NCBI GenBank assembly: GCA_043497085.1
Contig: JBIEKI010000001.1
DNA: 64,000 nt
Strand: one strand, 5' to 3'
DNA from: Thalassobacillus sp043497085
Lineage (GTDB): Bacteria > Bacillota > Bacilli > Bacillales > Halobacillaceae
Shown here: one piece after another, positions 16,525 through 25,784 of the stretch
How the letters are laid out: every line of letters starts with the position of its first letter
How positions within the stretch are numbered: the stretch's first letter is position 1
The notes under the pieces: model-generated
What the model was told of the DNA's origin: nothing
Seen by the model: only the letters and a program-made list of their open reading frames with translations
Database searches by the model: none
Position numbers and translations under genes: made by a program

Positions 16525-17061
16525 ATGAAAGAATTTGACCAGTTCAAGAAAAACAATGATCAAGACAAAAAGAAAAATCAATTTACAATATTAAAAGATG
16601 ACTCTACCGATGGACACGGCGGTTATGGTGTCGGCGCGATCACCTTAGAAAATATGTCTCCGGTTATCGTCGACCCTAACGAAGAAGAGGCTTATGTCGA
16701 TATGGGTGCCATGCATGCCCGCAGTGCTGTCGAAAAGCGGATCAAGTTTCTTACCGACAAGTCAGAGGTACCAAATGGTTTGTTGTATTGGATCACTTGG
16801 GTAACCATTGAACGTACAGAGAAAGGTCCTCTATATTATGGTGTAGCCAGCAGCGAAATCCGCGTTGACCGTGAAATCCGCCGGGGATATAAACTGCTCC
16901 CTGAACACGTCAACCACATGGACAAATCATTGAAAGGAAAATTTGTCGTCGAGCATATGGACGACAAATCAAAAGCGGTTCTTGCTAAATTCTTGCGTGA
17001 GCATAGTGAGGAAATGTGGGAAAATTCCTCTGATGAATTAAAGCAAGCATTGAAAGTTTAA
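16525..17061 (+). CDS. ywhD: YwhD family protein
   Basis: A 178-residue cytoplasmic protein matching B. subtilis YwhD in length and position between ywhB and pbpG. Notable segments are DGHGGYGVGAITLENMSPV and the central LYWITWVTIERTEKGPLYYGV. Function is unknown. I chose ATG 16525 because AGAGGAGG lies about 10 bases upstream. Its upstream region is the right end of repeat copy 2. Confidence 0.88.
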   Translation: MKEFDQFKKNNDQDKKKNQFTILKDDSTDGHGGYGVGAITLENMSPVIVDPNEEEAYVDMGAMHARSAVEKRIKFLTDKSEVPNGLLYWITWVTIERTEKGPLYYGVASSEIRVDREIRRGYKLLPEHVNHMDKSLKGKFVVEHMDDKSKAVLAKFLREHSEEMWENSSDELKQALKV

Positions 17062-17177
17062 TCAGCTGACAAATGTGTCGAAATTGTGAATGATGTGTGA
17101 ATATCTTGAGGTTTTTTTGTTAAATTTGTAAAATGTTTATCACATGGGTTATACATGTTTTACTAGGACAAAGAAGA

Positions 17178-17207
17178 AGGTCGGGGATATTCCTCGACCT
17201 TTTTCTT
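17178..17207. terminator. Bidirectional terminator between ywhD and pbpG
   Basis: AGGTCGGGGA pairs with TCCTCGACCT and is followed by TTTTCTT. The two genes are convergent. Confidence 0.85.
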
Positions 17208-17215
17208 ATGGGATT

Positions 17216-19264
17216 TTAAAATAGCCAGTCCAGCAGTTCCTTCCACCCGCCTTTATTTTTCTCTTCTTCTAAATGGTACTGGTCCTGTTCATACGTATGT
17301 TCATTACAAAAACCTTCTGGTTCTTTTCCTTGTTCAAAATACATCAGCCTTTGTGCATCACAATAGGGAGTTGCCCGCAGGCCTGTTGCGGGGTCGACAT
17401 AAACGCCTATTACACCCTCCGGTGCCTTCATGGTGGTAAAATTCTTATCTTCATGAGCTTTTTCCATTACATCAGCCCATATTTTTTTGGAGTATTGAAA
17501 TTCGCTCATTCTCGTGATTTGTTTTTGTTGGTCGTAGCCAGTCCAAACCCCCGCTACAAGCTCAGGACTGAATCCCACCATCCAGCTGTCAGTATTGGTT
17601 GTTCCTGACTTTCCTGCGTAAGGACGACTGAGTTGATCGGCAATGCTCGAACCTGTTACACGCATATATCCGTTGAGTGATGAATCGAACATACCTGTCA
17701 TCATATGAGCGGTGATGAATGCCCGTACTGGATCTATAGCTTTTTTTACTTCTGGCGGCTCGTATTCATAAAGAATATTCCCGTGACTGTCTGTGATTTT
17801 AGTGATGGCATGAGGAGTGTTGTCCTCTTCCGGACGTGCAAGTTTACTGTAAGCTTTAGTCATATCGTATAACGAAAGGGAGGCTGTGCCTAAAGCTAAG
17901 GAAGGTACAGCGGGAATATCTCCTGAAATTCCGAATTGTTTCAAGGTATTCTTCAAACGTTCCGGTCCCAGGTAGACATTCGTTTTCACCGCATAAATAT
18001 TATCGGACAGCGCCAGGGCCTGTGCCATTGTAATCGGCTCGTTGGCATAATAGCCATCGAAATTACTTGGGGCGTAGGTTTCCCCATCTCCAAGTTCAAA
18101 TTTAGTCGGTTTACTTACCAATTGTGTCGTCGGTGTAAAGCCGCTGGCAAGCGCTTCATAATATAAGAACGGTTTGATTGTGGAGCCGACCATCCGTTTT
18201 GCCTGGGTCACCCGATTGAATGGACTTGCTTCATAATCACGGCCGCCTGCCAGCCCTTTGATTGCTCCGGATTTAGGTTCCAATACAATGCCCGCTGCTT
18301 GAATTTTTGAATTTTCATCGATATGGCGTGCCATCGATTTTTCTAATATTTCCTGGGTAGGAATATCAAGCGTCGTATAGATATGATAGCCTCCTACAGT
18401 AAGCTGTTCCCGGTCGATATCAAGCCGGTTCATTGCTTCTATCGCAACAACATCCTGGAAATAAGGAGCGATATCTGGTGCCTCAACTTCTGATGGTTCC
18501 TGATAATCCAGCACTTCGCGGGATGCGAGCTCACTTTCATCAGCATCAATATGACCGGCTGCTTCCATGCTGGCCAAAATGCGTGCCTGGCGATTATTGG
18601 CGTTCTCTTCATTATTATAAGGAGAATAATAGCTTGGTCCTTTCGGGACGCCTGCAAGCATCGCAGCTTCAGCAAGCGTCAATTCATCCGCATGTTTATC
18701 AAAAAAGTAGCGGCTGGCCGCTTCAATGCCATAAGCACCATGGCCATAATAAATGGTGTTCAAATACCCGGCCAAAATTTCATCTTTCTCATAAAACATT
18801 TCGAGCCTGAGTGCATAGACTGCTTCTTTCGCTTTACGGATCCACGTTTTTTCATGGGATAAGTAAAGGTTGCGGGCATACTGTTGGGTAATCGTGCTTG
18901 CGCCTTCCACTTTGGAAAGGTTGCGGATATTTTTCAAGACAGCTGCCCCGATTCGCTTGATATCAAATCCGGAATGGTCATAAAAATGACGATCCTCGGA
19001 GGTAAGCGTTGCCTGAACGACATAAGGGGATATGTTTTCCAGGTCGACCCAATACCGCCGTTTGGTACCGAAATCTTCTTCAATTACTTTACCATCCTGG
19101 CTGTAGTAGATTGTGTTTTGCTCTGTAGTCAAAGACGGTGGGCCGCTAATCAGCGCATAGAGAAGCACCACAATCATGGCTGCCAACCCGACAGCGATTG
19201 TGCCTGTACCGAGCAAAAGAAGTGAACGTATCCATTTGTTACGGTGCTGGAACCATTTTTTCAT
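17216..19264 (-). CDS. pbpG: Class A penicillin-binding protein (PbpG-like)
   Basis: A bifunctional peptidoglycan synthase of 682 residues. An N-terminal membrane anchor (about residues 13-40) precedes the glycosyltransferase domain with EDRHFYDHSGFD, GASTITQQYARN and the YYGHGAYGIEAAS segment. The transpeptidase domain has the serine motif VGSTIKPF, the SDN-type motif LSDN and the GKSGTT motif. In B. subtilis PbpG functions in spore cortex synthesis from the forespore; the ywhE locus position matches. The ATG is at 19264. The C-terminal tail is acidic. Confidence 0.93.
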   Translation of the reverse strand: MKKWFQHRNKWIRSLLLLGTGTIAVGLAAMIVVLLYALISGPPSLTTEQNTIYYSQDGKVIEEDFGTKRRYWVDLENISPYVVQATLTSEDRHFYDHSGFDIKRIGAAVLKNIRNLSKVEGASTITQQYARNLYLSHEKTWIRKAKEAVYALRLEMFYEKDEILAGYLNTIYYGHGAYGIEAASRYFFDKHADELTLAEAAMLAGVPKGPSYYSPYNNEENANNRQARILASMEAAGHIDADESELASREVLDYQEPSEVEAPDIAPYFQDVVAIEAMNRLDIDREQLTVGGYHIYTTLDIPTQEILEKSMARHIDENSKIQAAGIVLEPKSGAIKGLAGGRDYEASPFNRVTQAKRMVGSTIKPFLYYEALASGFTPTTQLVSKPTKFELGDGETYAPSNFDGYYANEPITMAQALALSDNIYAVKTNVYLGPERLKNTLKQFGISGDIPAVPSLALGTASLSLYDMTKAYSKLARPEEDNTPHAITKITDSHGNILYEYEPPEVKKAIDPVRAFITAHMMTGMFDSSLNGYMRVTGSSIADQLSRPYAGKSGTTNTDSWMVGFSPELVAGVWTGYDQQKQITRMSEFQYSKKIWADVMEKAHEDKNFTTMKAPEGVIGVYVDPATGLRATPYCDAQRLMYFEQGKEPEGFCNEHTYEQDQYHLEEEKNKGGWKELLDWLF

Positions 19265-19462
19265 GTTAAGCGCTCCCCGTTATCCGACTTTTTCGAATGT
19301 TTTTTAACATTATGGGATAATGGGGTGAAAATTAAACATGGGGACGATTTAGGTCCCTGGGATGAAAAAGTATTGCTTTTTTTCTGGAATTCTCTATAAT
19401 TTGATTGTTTACAGGAATAAATAGAAGGATACCTGTTTTATAAACGAAGGGAGTTATGATAG

Positions 19463-20290
19463 ATGAGTACATGGTTTACAGAAAAGCAGACCGAGAATTT
19501 CGGTATAACAGCGAAGGTTAAACGTTCGCTTCATACAGAGAAAACAGATTTTCAACAGCTGGATATGCTGGAAACAGAAGAGTGGGGGAATATGCTCGTT
19601 CTGGATGATATGGTGATGACGACCCAAAAAGATGAATTCGTCTACCACGAAATGGTAGCGCACGTGCCGTTGTTTACACATCCTAATCCGAAAAATGTGC
19701 TGGTAGTCGGCGGAGGGGACGGCGGTGTCATTCGTGAAGTATTGAAACACCCTGAAGTAGAAAAAGCGACCCTGGTTGAAATCGATGGTAAAGTAATCGA
19801 GTATTCGAAACAGTATTTACCTGAAATCGCCGGCAAGCTGGAAGACCCTCGCGTTGAAGTGAAAGTAGCGGACGGATTTATGCATATTGCCGAGAGTGAA
19901 GATGACTATGATGTCATCATGGTGGATTCCACAGAACCCGTAGGCCCAGCGGTTAATTTGTTCAGTAAAGGTTTTTATGAAGGGATAGCGAAGGCGTTGA
20001 AAAACGATGGGATTTTTGTTGCCCAGACGGACAACCCTTGGTTTAAAGCGGATTTAATTCGCCAGGTATACAGTGATGTAAAAGAAACCTTTTCGATTAC
20101 CCGTGTCTATACTGCTAATATTCCTACTTACCCAAGCGGCCTTTGGACATTCACTATCGGAAGCAAGCAGTATGACCCGCTGGAAGTGCCGGAAGAGCGG
20201 TTCCATGACATGGAAACGAAATATTATACAAAAGAGTTGCATAAAGCAGCATTCGCATTGCCAAAATTCGTAAAAGATTTGACAGAGTAA
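19463..20290 (+). CDS. speE: Spermidine synthase
   Basis: SpeE transfers an aminopropyl group from decarboxylated S-adenosylmethionine to putrescine. The 275-residue protein has the binding loop VVGGGDGGVIREV and the catalytic DSTEPVGPA region. GAAGGGAG precedes the ATG. It is followed by speB 12 bases later, forming the arginine-agmatine-putrescine-spermidine route seen in B. subtilis (ywhF-speB). Confidence 0.97.
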   Translation: MSTWFTEKQTENFGITAKVKRSLHTEKTDFQQLDMLETEEWGNMLVLDDMVMTTQKDEFVYHEMVAHVPLFTHPNPKNVLVVGGGDGGVIREVLKHPEVEKATLVEIDGKVIEYSKQYLPEIAGKLEDPRVEVKVADGFMHIAESEDDYDVIMVDSTEPVGPAVNLFSKGFYEGIAKALKNDGIFVAQTDNPWFKADLIRQVYSDVKETFSITRVYTANIPTYPSGLWTFTIGSKQYDPLEVPEERFHDMETKYYTKELHKAAFALPKFVKDLTE

Positions 20291-20301
20291 GGAGGGATAA
20301 C

Positions 20302-21174
20302 ATGCGCTTTGACGAAGCTTATTCTGGAAAAGTTTTTATTATGAGCAGGGAAGACGGGGACGCTGCTGATGCAGTCATTTACGGAATGCCGATGGATTGG
20401 ACCGTCAGCTTCCGCCCTGGTTCGCGTTTCGGTCCGAACCGGATTCGGGAAGCATCGATCGGTCTGGAGGAATATAGCCCGTATCTGGATAAACATCTGG
20501 AAGAAGTCAATTTCTTCGACGCAGGAGACATCCCATTGCCGTTCGGAAACCCGCAGCGGAGCATCGATATGATTGAGGAATATATTGGGACGCTATTAGA
20601 AAAAGGGAAGTTTCCTTTAGGACTGGGTGGTGAACACCTCGTCACCTGGCCTGTACTGAAGGCGATGTACCGAAAGTATCCGGATCTTGCAGTCATCCAT
20701 ATTGATGCCCATGCTGATTTACGGGAAGAATATGAAGGGGAGCCCTTATCCCATTCCACACCTATCAGAAAAACGTGTGAGCTGATCGGACCGGAAAACG
20801 TATATTCTTTTGGTATCCGCTCCGGGATGCGTGAAGAATTCCAGTATGCCAGAGAAAGTGGAATGTATATGGCGAAGTATGATGTGGCTGAACCGTTGAA
20901 GGAAATGCTGCCACGTTTGAAGGGCCGGCCAGTCTATGTCACCATCGACATTGATGTTCTGGATCCTGCATTTGCCCCAGGTACCGGAACCGCAGAAGCG
21001 GGCGGTATTTCGTCAAAAGAATTATTAGCAGCGATTCATATGATTGCAGATGCTGATATTCAGGTGGTCGGCGGTGACCTTGTAGAAGTAGCACCCGCTT
21101 ATGATCCAACCGAACAAACTGCCATCGCAGCCAGCAAGTTTATCCGTGAAATGTTGCTAGGCTGGGTGAAATAA
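20302..21174 (+). CDS. speB: Agmatinase
   Basis: A 290-residue ureohydrolase that cleaves agmatine to putrescine and urea. The Mn-binding motifs are visible as LGGEHLVTWP, IDAHADLREEYEG and TIDIDVLDPAFAPGTGTAE. GGAGGG precedes the ATG. It is the second gene of the speE-speB operon, and a terminator follows within 10 bases. Confidence 0.97.
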   Translation: MRFDEAYSGKVFIMSREDGDAADAVIYGMPMDWTVSFRPGSRFGPNRIREASIGLEEYSPYLDKHLEEVNFFDAGDIPLPFGNPQRSIDMIEEYIGTLLEKGKFPLGLGGEHLVTWPVLKAMYRKYPDLAVIHIDAHADLREEYEGEPLSHSTPIRKTCELIGPENVYSFGIRSGMREEFQYARESGMYMAKYDVAEPLKEMLPRLKGRPVYVTIDIDVLDPAFAPGTGTAEAGGISSKELLAAIHMIADADIQVVGGDLVEVAPAYDPTEQTAIAASKFIREMLLGWVK

Positions 21175-21182
21175 TCATAGGA

Positions 21183-21217
21183 AACTGCCGCACCCCCACG
21201 TGCGGCAGTTTTTTTAC
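21183..21217 (+). terminator. Terminator of speE-speB
   Basis: AACTGCCGCAC pairs with GTGCGGCAGTT around CCCCAC and is followed by TTTTTT. Confidence 0.92.
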
Positions 21218-21245
21218 TTAGCTCCATTACATCCCAGTATTACTT

Positions 21246-21797
21246 TGTTTCGAGACAATTGGGTCCATTACCATGAAAGGATGGGCTGGGAAACAACTCG
21301 CTTTCCAGCTTCATCGCCTAGACACTCGCGACTTAAGCAGTCCATCAACGGGAAGAAAGAGCCCTTCCCTTTTGCTGTTCTGCTTATGCGTGTCATGTCT
21401 CCCAAGACGATTACGCATTCATTTCTTTCCTGTGGGGGACCTGGCAAGCTTCCTCGGGCGCCGTTTCCCTGCCCATCCAGCCAATTTTGTAATAAATGAA
21501 CCTTTCAAAAAGTGTATAACTTAAACCTTTATTTTAACTCATATATAAAGGGGACAACGTCTTCTTTAAATCACGATGGGGCGGTCCACAAGTGTGGTTT
21601 AGAGAATTTTATATGGCAAGGTTCGGTGGGGAACGGCGAGACTCCTGCGGGATGAAAATGACAGGTGAGACCCCGGAAGACGAAGTCTGAGGAGGCTCAG
21701 CGCATGCCCGCGGAAAGGGAGTCGTTCCCCACCGGACCGTTATTCAGATAAACATCTCGAAATCAAGTCTTCGATTTTTCGGCCTTATAATTCAATG
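21246..21797. repeat. Composite palindromic intergenic repeat, copy 3
   Basis: It fills most of the 700-base gap between speB and ywiB. The left end is degenerate (GTTTCGAGACA); the right end ATCTCGAAATCAAGTCTTCG is intact. Module A has the same 124-bp insertion as copy 2 and then lacks about 48 bases after CCTCGGGC. Module B has 18-base arms at 21620-21637 and 21721-21738 that pair fully with two G-U wobbles. No gene is supported inside. Confidence 0.85.
21307..21430. mobile_element. 124-bp hairpin insertion nested in repeat copy 3
   Basis: Same length, position and flanking CTTTCC duplicates (21301-21306, 21425-21430) as the insert in copy 2, with only a few base differences. This implies the insertion happened once before the repeat was copied, or was spread by conversion. 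Confidence 0.6.
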
Positions 21798-21874
21798 TTA
21801 TTTCTCGATGGCTTGCGCTTTTCTTGCTTAGTTTTTATAATGGATAGGTTAAGAGGAACGTAAGGAGAGATAGT

Positions 21875-22318
21875 ATGAGTGCTGCACAGACACCGGTATC
21901 GATTCGCCTCGTGACGGAAATCAGGGACAGCGGTCGGAAAGAAGAAGTTGTCATGGAAGAACAGGGAGGATTTTTCGAACGGGGAGATACCCAAGTCCTC
22001 AAGTTCACCGAGCACCCCGATGAAGGCGATCCAATCAATACGATGATTACCATCCAGCCAGGGAAAGTGAGCATCAAACGCTCTGGTGCCGTCAAGATGC
22101 ACCAGATATTCCGCAAAAAGCAAGCGACAGAAAACAATTACCATCATACGTATGGTGTTTTTCATATGAACACGTTTACGGATCAGATTGAACACCAATC
22201 CTTATCTCAAGGAAATAAAGGACGGTTGTTCATCAGCTACCAGCTGACCTTGAATCAGGAAATAACCCAGCGTCATCGATTAACCTTGACTTATCGTAAG
22301 GAGGAAACAGCGCAATGA
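21875..22318 (+). CDS. ywiB: DUF1934 family protein YwiB
   Basis: A 147-residue beta-barrel-type DUF1934 protein, with alternating polar strands and the GKVSIKRSGAVKMHQIF and GRLFISYQLTLNQE segments. Function unknown. Its stop overlaps the argS start by 4 bases (ATGA), indicating coupled translation, as at the B. subtilis ywiB-argS locus. GTAAGGAGA precedes the ATG. Confidence 0.9.
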   Translation: MSAAQTPVSIRLVTEIRDSGRKEEVVMEEQGGFFERGDTQVLKFTEHPDEGDPINTMITIQPGKVSIKRSGAVKMHQIFRKKQATENNYHHTYGVFHMNTFTDQIEHQSLSQGNKGRLFISYQLTLNQEITQRHRLTLTYRKEETAQ

Positions 22319-23985
22319 ACATTGTGGAGCAAACGGAAGCGAAACTGAAACAGGAAATCCAGCAGGCTGTGTTAAAAGCGGAACTGGCCACCGAGGAAGA
22401 AATGCCGGAAGTCGTACTGGAACAACCGAAGGATAAAGCGCACGGAGATTATGCCACAAACATGGCGATGCAATTGGCGAGGATTGCTAAAAAAGCCCCA
22501 CGTATTATTGCCGAGGATATCGTGGCTAATTTTGATAATACGAAAGCATCCATTGATAAAATTGAGATTGCCGGACCAGGATTCATCAATTTTTATATGG
22601 ACAACCAGTATTTGACGGATCTGGTTGCTACGATTCTTAAAGCAGGGGAAACGTATGGCGAAAGCGACACGGGAAAGGGTGAAAAAATCCAGGTAGAGTT
22701 CGTTTCAGCGAACCCGACAGGCACCCTTCACCTTGGTCATGCCCGCGGCGCTGCGGTCGGAGATTCCCTTTCCAACATTCTTGCCAAAGCAGGGTATGAA
22801 GTTTCCCGTGAGTATTATATCAATGATGCCGGAAATCAGATCAACAACCTGGCAAATTCTGTGGAAGCCCGCTACATGCAAGCGCTCGGGAAAGATTGGG
22901 AGATGCCGGAAGATGGATATCACGGCAAAGACATCATCGAACTGGGGAAAAAGTTAGCGGAAGAACATGGTTCCGAGTGGGCGGATAAACCGGCGCAGGA
23001 GCGTCTCGCTTATTTCCGTGAGTATGGATTGAAATTCGAACTCGATAAAATCAAAGTCGATTTGGAAGATTTCCGCGTACCGTTCGATGAGTGGTTCTCA
23101 GAAACATCCCTGTATCAGGATGGGAAAATCGATAATGCGCTGAAAGTACTTGAAGACAAAGGGTTCACCTATGAGAAGGATGGTGCGACCTGGTTCAAGA
23201 CGACCGAATTCGGTGATGATAAAGATCGTGTCTTAATTAAACAGGATGGAAGCTATACCTACCTGACGCCGGATATCGCTTATCACAAAAACAAAATGGA
23301 TCGTGGCTTCAACACGTTGATCAACATCTGGGGTGCTGATCATCATGGATATATCCCGCGTATGCAAGCAGCTATCCAGGCGCTTGGCTATGAAAAAGAT
23401 ACGTTGGAAGTGGAAATCATTCAGATGGTTAACTTATTCCAGGATGGCGAGAAAGTGAAAATGAGCAAGCGGACAGGGAAAGCAGTTACACTGCGCGAAT
23501 TGATGGAGGAAGTAGGCATCGACGCAATGCGGTATTTCTTCTCAATGCGTTCTGCCGATTCACACCTGGACTTTGATATGGACCTTGCTCGTTCTGAGTC
23601 TAATGAAAACCCGGTCTATTATGTGCAATATGCGCATGCGAGGATCTGTTCGATGCTTCGCCAGGCAGAAGAAAAGGGAGTCGAGTTCGATATGAATTTT
23701 GATGCGTCCCTGCTTGATTCGGAAAAAGAAGAAGACCTGCTTAAACGTCTGGGAGAATTCCCGCAAATCGTTGCTGATGCAGCAGATAAACGTACACCTC
23801 ACCGTGTGACACAATATGCGTTTGACCTGGCATCCAACCTTCACAGTTTCTATAATGCTGAAAAAGTGTTGGACCAGGAACAACCGGAACGTACAAAAGC
23901 ACGTGTCGGTTTGATGAAAGCCGTCCGCACCACACTTGTCAATGCATTAGGTCTTATCGGAGTATCTGCGCCAGAGCGAATGTAG
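22315..23985 (+). CDS. argS: Arginyl-tRNA synthetase
   Basis: A 556-residue class I aminoacyl-tRNA synthetase that charges tRNA-Arg. Visible are the HIGH-type motif NPTGTLHLGHARG, the KMSKRTGK motif, and the C-terminal DALR anticodon-binding domain. The length matches the family. GTAAGGAGG precedes the ATG inside the end of ywiB. Confidence 0.98.
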   Translation: MNIVEQTEAKLKQEIQQAVLKAELATEEEMPEVVLEQPKDKAHGDYATNMAMQLARIAKKAPRIIAEDIVANFDNTKASIDKIEIAGPGFINFYMDNQYLTDLVATILKAGETYGESDTGKGEKIQVEFVSANPTGTLHLGHARGAAVGDSLSNILAKAGYEVSREYYINDAGNQINNLANSVEARYMQALGKDWEMPEDGYHGKDIIELGKKLAEEHGSEWADKPAQERLAYFREYGLKFELDKIKVDLEDFRVPFDEWFSETSLYQDGKIDNALKVLEDKGFTYEKDGATWFKTTEFGDDKDRVLIKQDGSYTYLTPDIAYHKNKMDRGFNTLINIWGADHHGYIPRMQAAIQALGYEKDTLEVEIIQMVNLFQDGEKVKMSKRTGKAVTLRELMEEVGIDAMRYFFSMRSADSHLDFDMDLARSESNENPVYYVQYAHARICSMLRQAEEKGVEFDMNFDASLLDSEKEEDLLKRLGEFPQIVADAADKRTPHRVTQYAFDLASNLHSFYNAEKVLDQEQPERTKARVGLMKAVRTTLVNALGLIGVSAPERM

Positions 23986-24111
23986 GTTTGTGATAGATTA
24001 CTGTCTGTAATAAGTGTTGGCAGATATTCAGTCGAATGTTATTACAAATAGGGGGAAAGAAAGCGAGTCTTTCCCAGACCCTTTCTCAAAAAAATAAAAA
24101 TGAAACACGTA

Positions 24112-24148
24112 AAAAAGATTTTCTCTCAGAGCGAGAGAAAATCTTTTT
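24112..24148 (+). terminator. Terminator downstream of argS
   Basis: AAAGATTTTCTCTC pairs with GAGAGAAAATCTTT around AGAGC and is followed by a T-run. It lies about 125 bases after the argS stop. Confidence 0.9.
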
Positions 24149-24207
24149 TTAATTTTTATCGTAGGCGTTATACTAAACATGATTGTCTGGACGAAAGGAG
24201 ATTTATT

Positions 24208-24387
24208 ATGAAAGAAGTCATTTTAGCGTTATTGACCGGATTTATTGTTGGCTTTCTATTTGCCTGGTTCAAGCTTCCTATCCCTGCACCACCAGCATTT
24301 GCCGGGGTGGCTGGGATTATTGGCATCTATCTGGGATTCAAAGTGTTTGCATGGATCGGGCCGGTACTTTCCAGCTTCCTCAGATGA
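24208..24387 (+). CDS. XapX domain small membrane protein
   Basis: A 59-residue protein with two hydrophobic helices and the LPIPAPPAFAGVAGIIGIYLG core typical of XapX (DUF1427) proteins. ATG 24208 follows AAAGGAG at 6-7 bases. The family has no proven function. It lies alone between the argS terminator and the convergent cardiolipin synthase. Confidence 0.85.
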   Translation: MKEVILALLTGFIVGFLFAWFKLPIPAPPAFAGVAGIIGIYLGFKVFAWIGPVLSSFLR

Positions 24388-24389
24388 TA

Positions 24390-25580
24390 TTATAAAATCG
24401 GGCGGATCAGCCGCGCGATTTTTATATTGATTTTTGTACCTATGGAACGTGAGGCAAGCCAATTGTCATCGAAGGGGATACCTTCTGCGAAATCCAGTAA
24501 AAAACGCTTCCTCATATCATGGATGAATTCCCTGTCGTAAAAGAAAATATTGATTTCCTTATTAAGGAAAAGGCTTCTTAAATCAAGATTGGAGGTACCG
24601 AGATCGCAGAATTCCGTGTCGATGATAAAAACTTTAGCATGATAGAAACCAGCATCGTAGAAGCGGACTTCTCCACCGGCGCGGTACAATTCCTCGTAAA
24701 AAGGGATGCCTCCTTCTTTTACAAACGGGTGGTCCGACTTCAGTGGGCAGAGCAGTTTGACAGTGACGCCTCTCTGAATTGCCTGCTTCAAGGCGTCCAT
24801 CATGCTTCTTGAGGGAATGAAATAAGGGCTTCCAAGCAGAATTTCCTGTTTCGCCGCTGAAAATTTTTTTACTAACACTTCCTCCAGTTCTCCGTATTCG
24901 GTTGGCAGAACCTTCAGCACATGTTCCCCTCGTTCGTGGTTCTTGGCAGGAAAGAGTTTCTCCTCCGTATTCAAAAACCAATCATCTAAAAAGACTGCAT
25001 GCAGCTGTGACACGACTTGACCCGTCATTCGCAGGTGATAATCGCGCCAATCTCCCATTTCAGTATCTTTCCCTACATATTCATCCGCAACGTTATAACC
25101 TCCGACATATCCGATTTTTCCATCAATTACGACAATCTTCCTGTGATTTCGACGGTTCAATTTATAAATAAAAAAAGGAAATTGGGGTTTTGCGGCGAAT
25201 TGAAATTGTATACCTGAATTTTCTAATTGCTGTCTCAGTGATTTGTTGATCCGGAACCCTCCGAGACGATCGACCATCAAGCGTACAACCACACCTTCCT
25301 GGGCCTTTTGCTGCAGCAGCTTATAAAAACGCTGACTCGTTTCATCTTGCTTAACAATGAAAAATAGTGTATCAATATGCGTTTCTGCATTTTTAATATC
25401 GGTGAACAAAGCCTCAAAAAGGCGATTCCCGCTTTGGAACAAGCGGTAATTTCCTGAAGTTTCTGTGAAAGTCAACTTTCTCAGATTCTTTTTATGGTGC
25501 TGTCTGCCCGATACAAAGTCTAGTAAAACTAACAAAACAACGATAATAAGGACGGCTATGATCCATAGTAAAATAGTCAT
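24390..25580 (-). CDS. Cardiolipin synthase-like phospholipase D family protein
   Basis: A 396-residue membrane-anchored PLD superfamily enzyme likely to join phosphatidylglycerol units into cardiolipin. One N-terminal helix (about 1-22) is followed by two HKD motifs: NHRKIVVIDGKIGYVGG and YHAKVFIIDTEFCDLGTSNLD. The position next to fadF resembles B. subtilis ywjE (clsB). It has one membrane segment where major ClsA has two. It is divergent from fadF. Confidence 0.88.
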   Translation of the reverse strand: MTILLWIIAVLIIVVLLVLLDFVSGRQHHKKNLRKLTFTETSGNYRLFQSGNRLFEALFTDIKNAETHIDTLFFIVKQDETSQRFYKLLQQKAQEGVVVRLMVDRLGGFRINKSLRQQLENSGIQFQFAAKPQFPFFIYKLNRRNHRKIVVIDGKIGYVGGYNVADEYVGKDTEMGDWRDYHLRMTGQVVSQLHAVFLDDWFLNTEEKLFPAKNHERGEHVLKVLPTEYGELEEVLVKKFSAAKQEILLGSPYFIPSRSMMDALKQAIQRGVTVKLLCPLKSDHPFVKEGGIPFYEELYRAGGEVRFYDAGFYHAKVFIIDTEFCDLGTSNLDLRSLFLNKEINIFFYDREFIHDMRKRFLLDFAEGIPFDDNWLASRSIGTKINIKIARLIRPIL

Positions 25581-25662
25581 TTTTTTCCTCCTCTATAGGC
25601 ACCGACACCTTTATCTTCCCCTAAAGCATCCAAAATTTGTACATAAAAGCAAATAAAATATG

Positions 25663-25692
25663 TTGACTGAATGCTCATTCATATTTTATAGT
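25663..25692 (+). promoter_or_regulatory. fadF promoter with embedded TetR-type operator
   Basis: TTGACT (25663) and TATAGT (25687) are separated by 18 bases. The palindrome TGAATGCTCATTCA (25668-25681) fills the spacer, so a bound repressor would block RNA polymerase. Its half-sites resemble those of FadR-type regulators of fatty acid degradation. It matches the operator at 27979 in the pattern TGA-NN-GAGC-NN-TCA when read on the opposite strand. Confidence 0.7.
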
Positions 25693-25784
25693 TAAGCTAT
25701 AAGATTCTGAATTTTCACGGCTCGTTTCCAAAAATCGAGAGACAGCAAAGTGAGAGAGATTCATACTAACAAGGGGGTAGACGG

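Noticed and set aside
21200..21524. Open frames of 99 and 83 codons over repeat copy 3
   Set aside because: Repeat and nested insert read in two frames; no start site or protein-like character.
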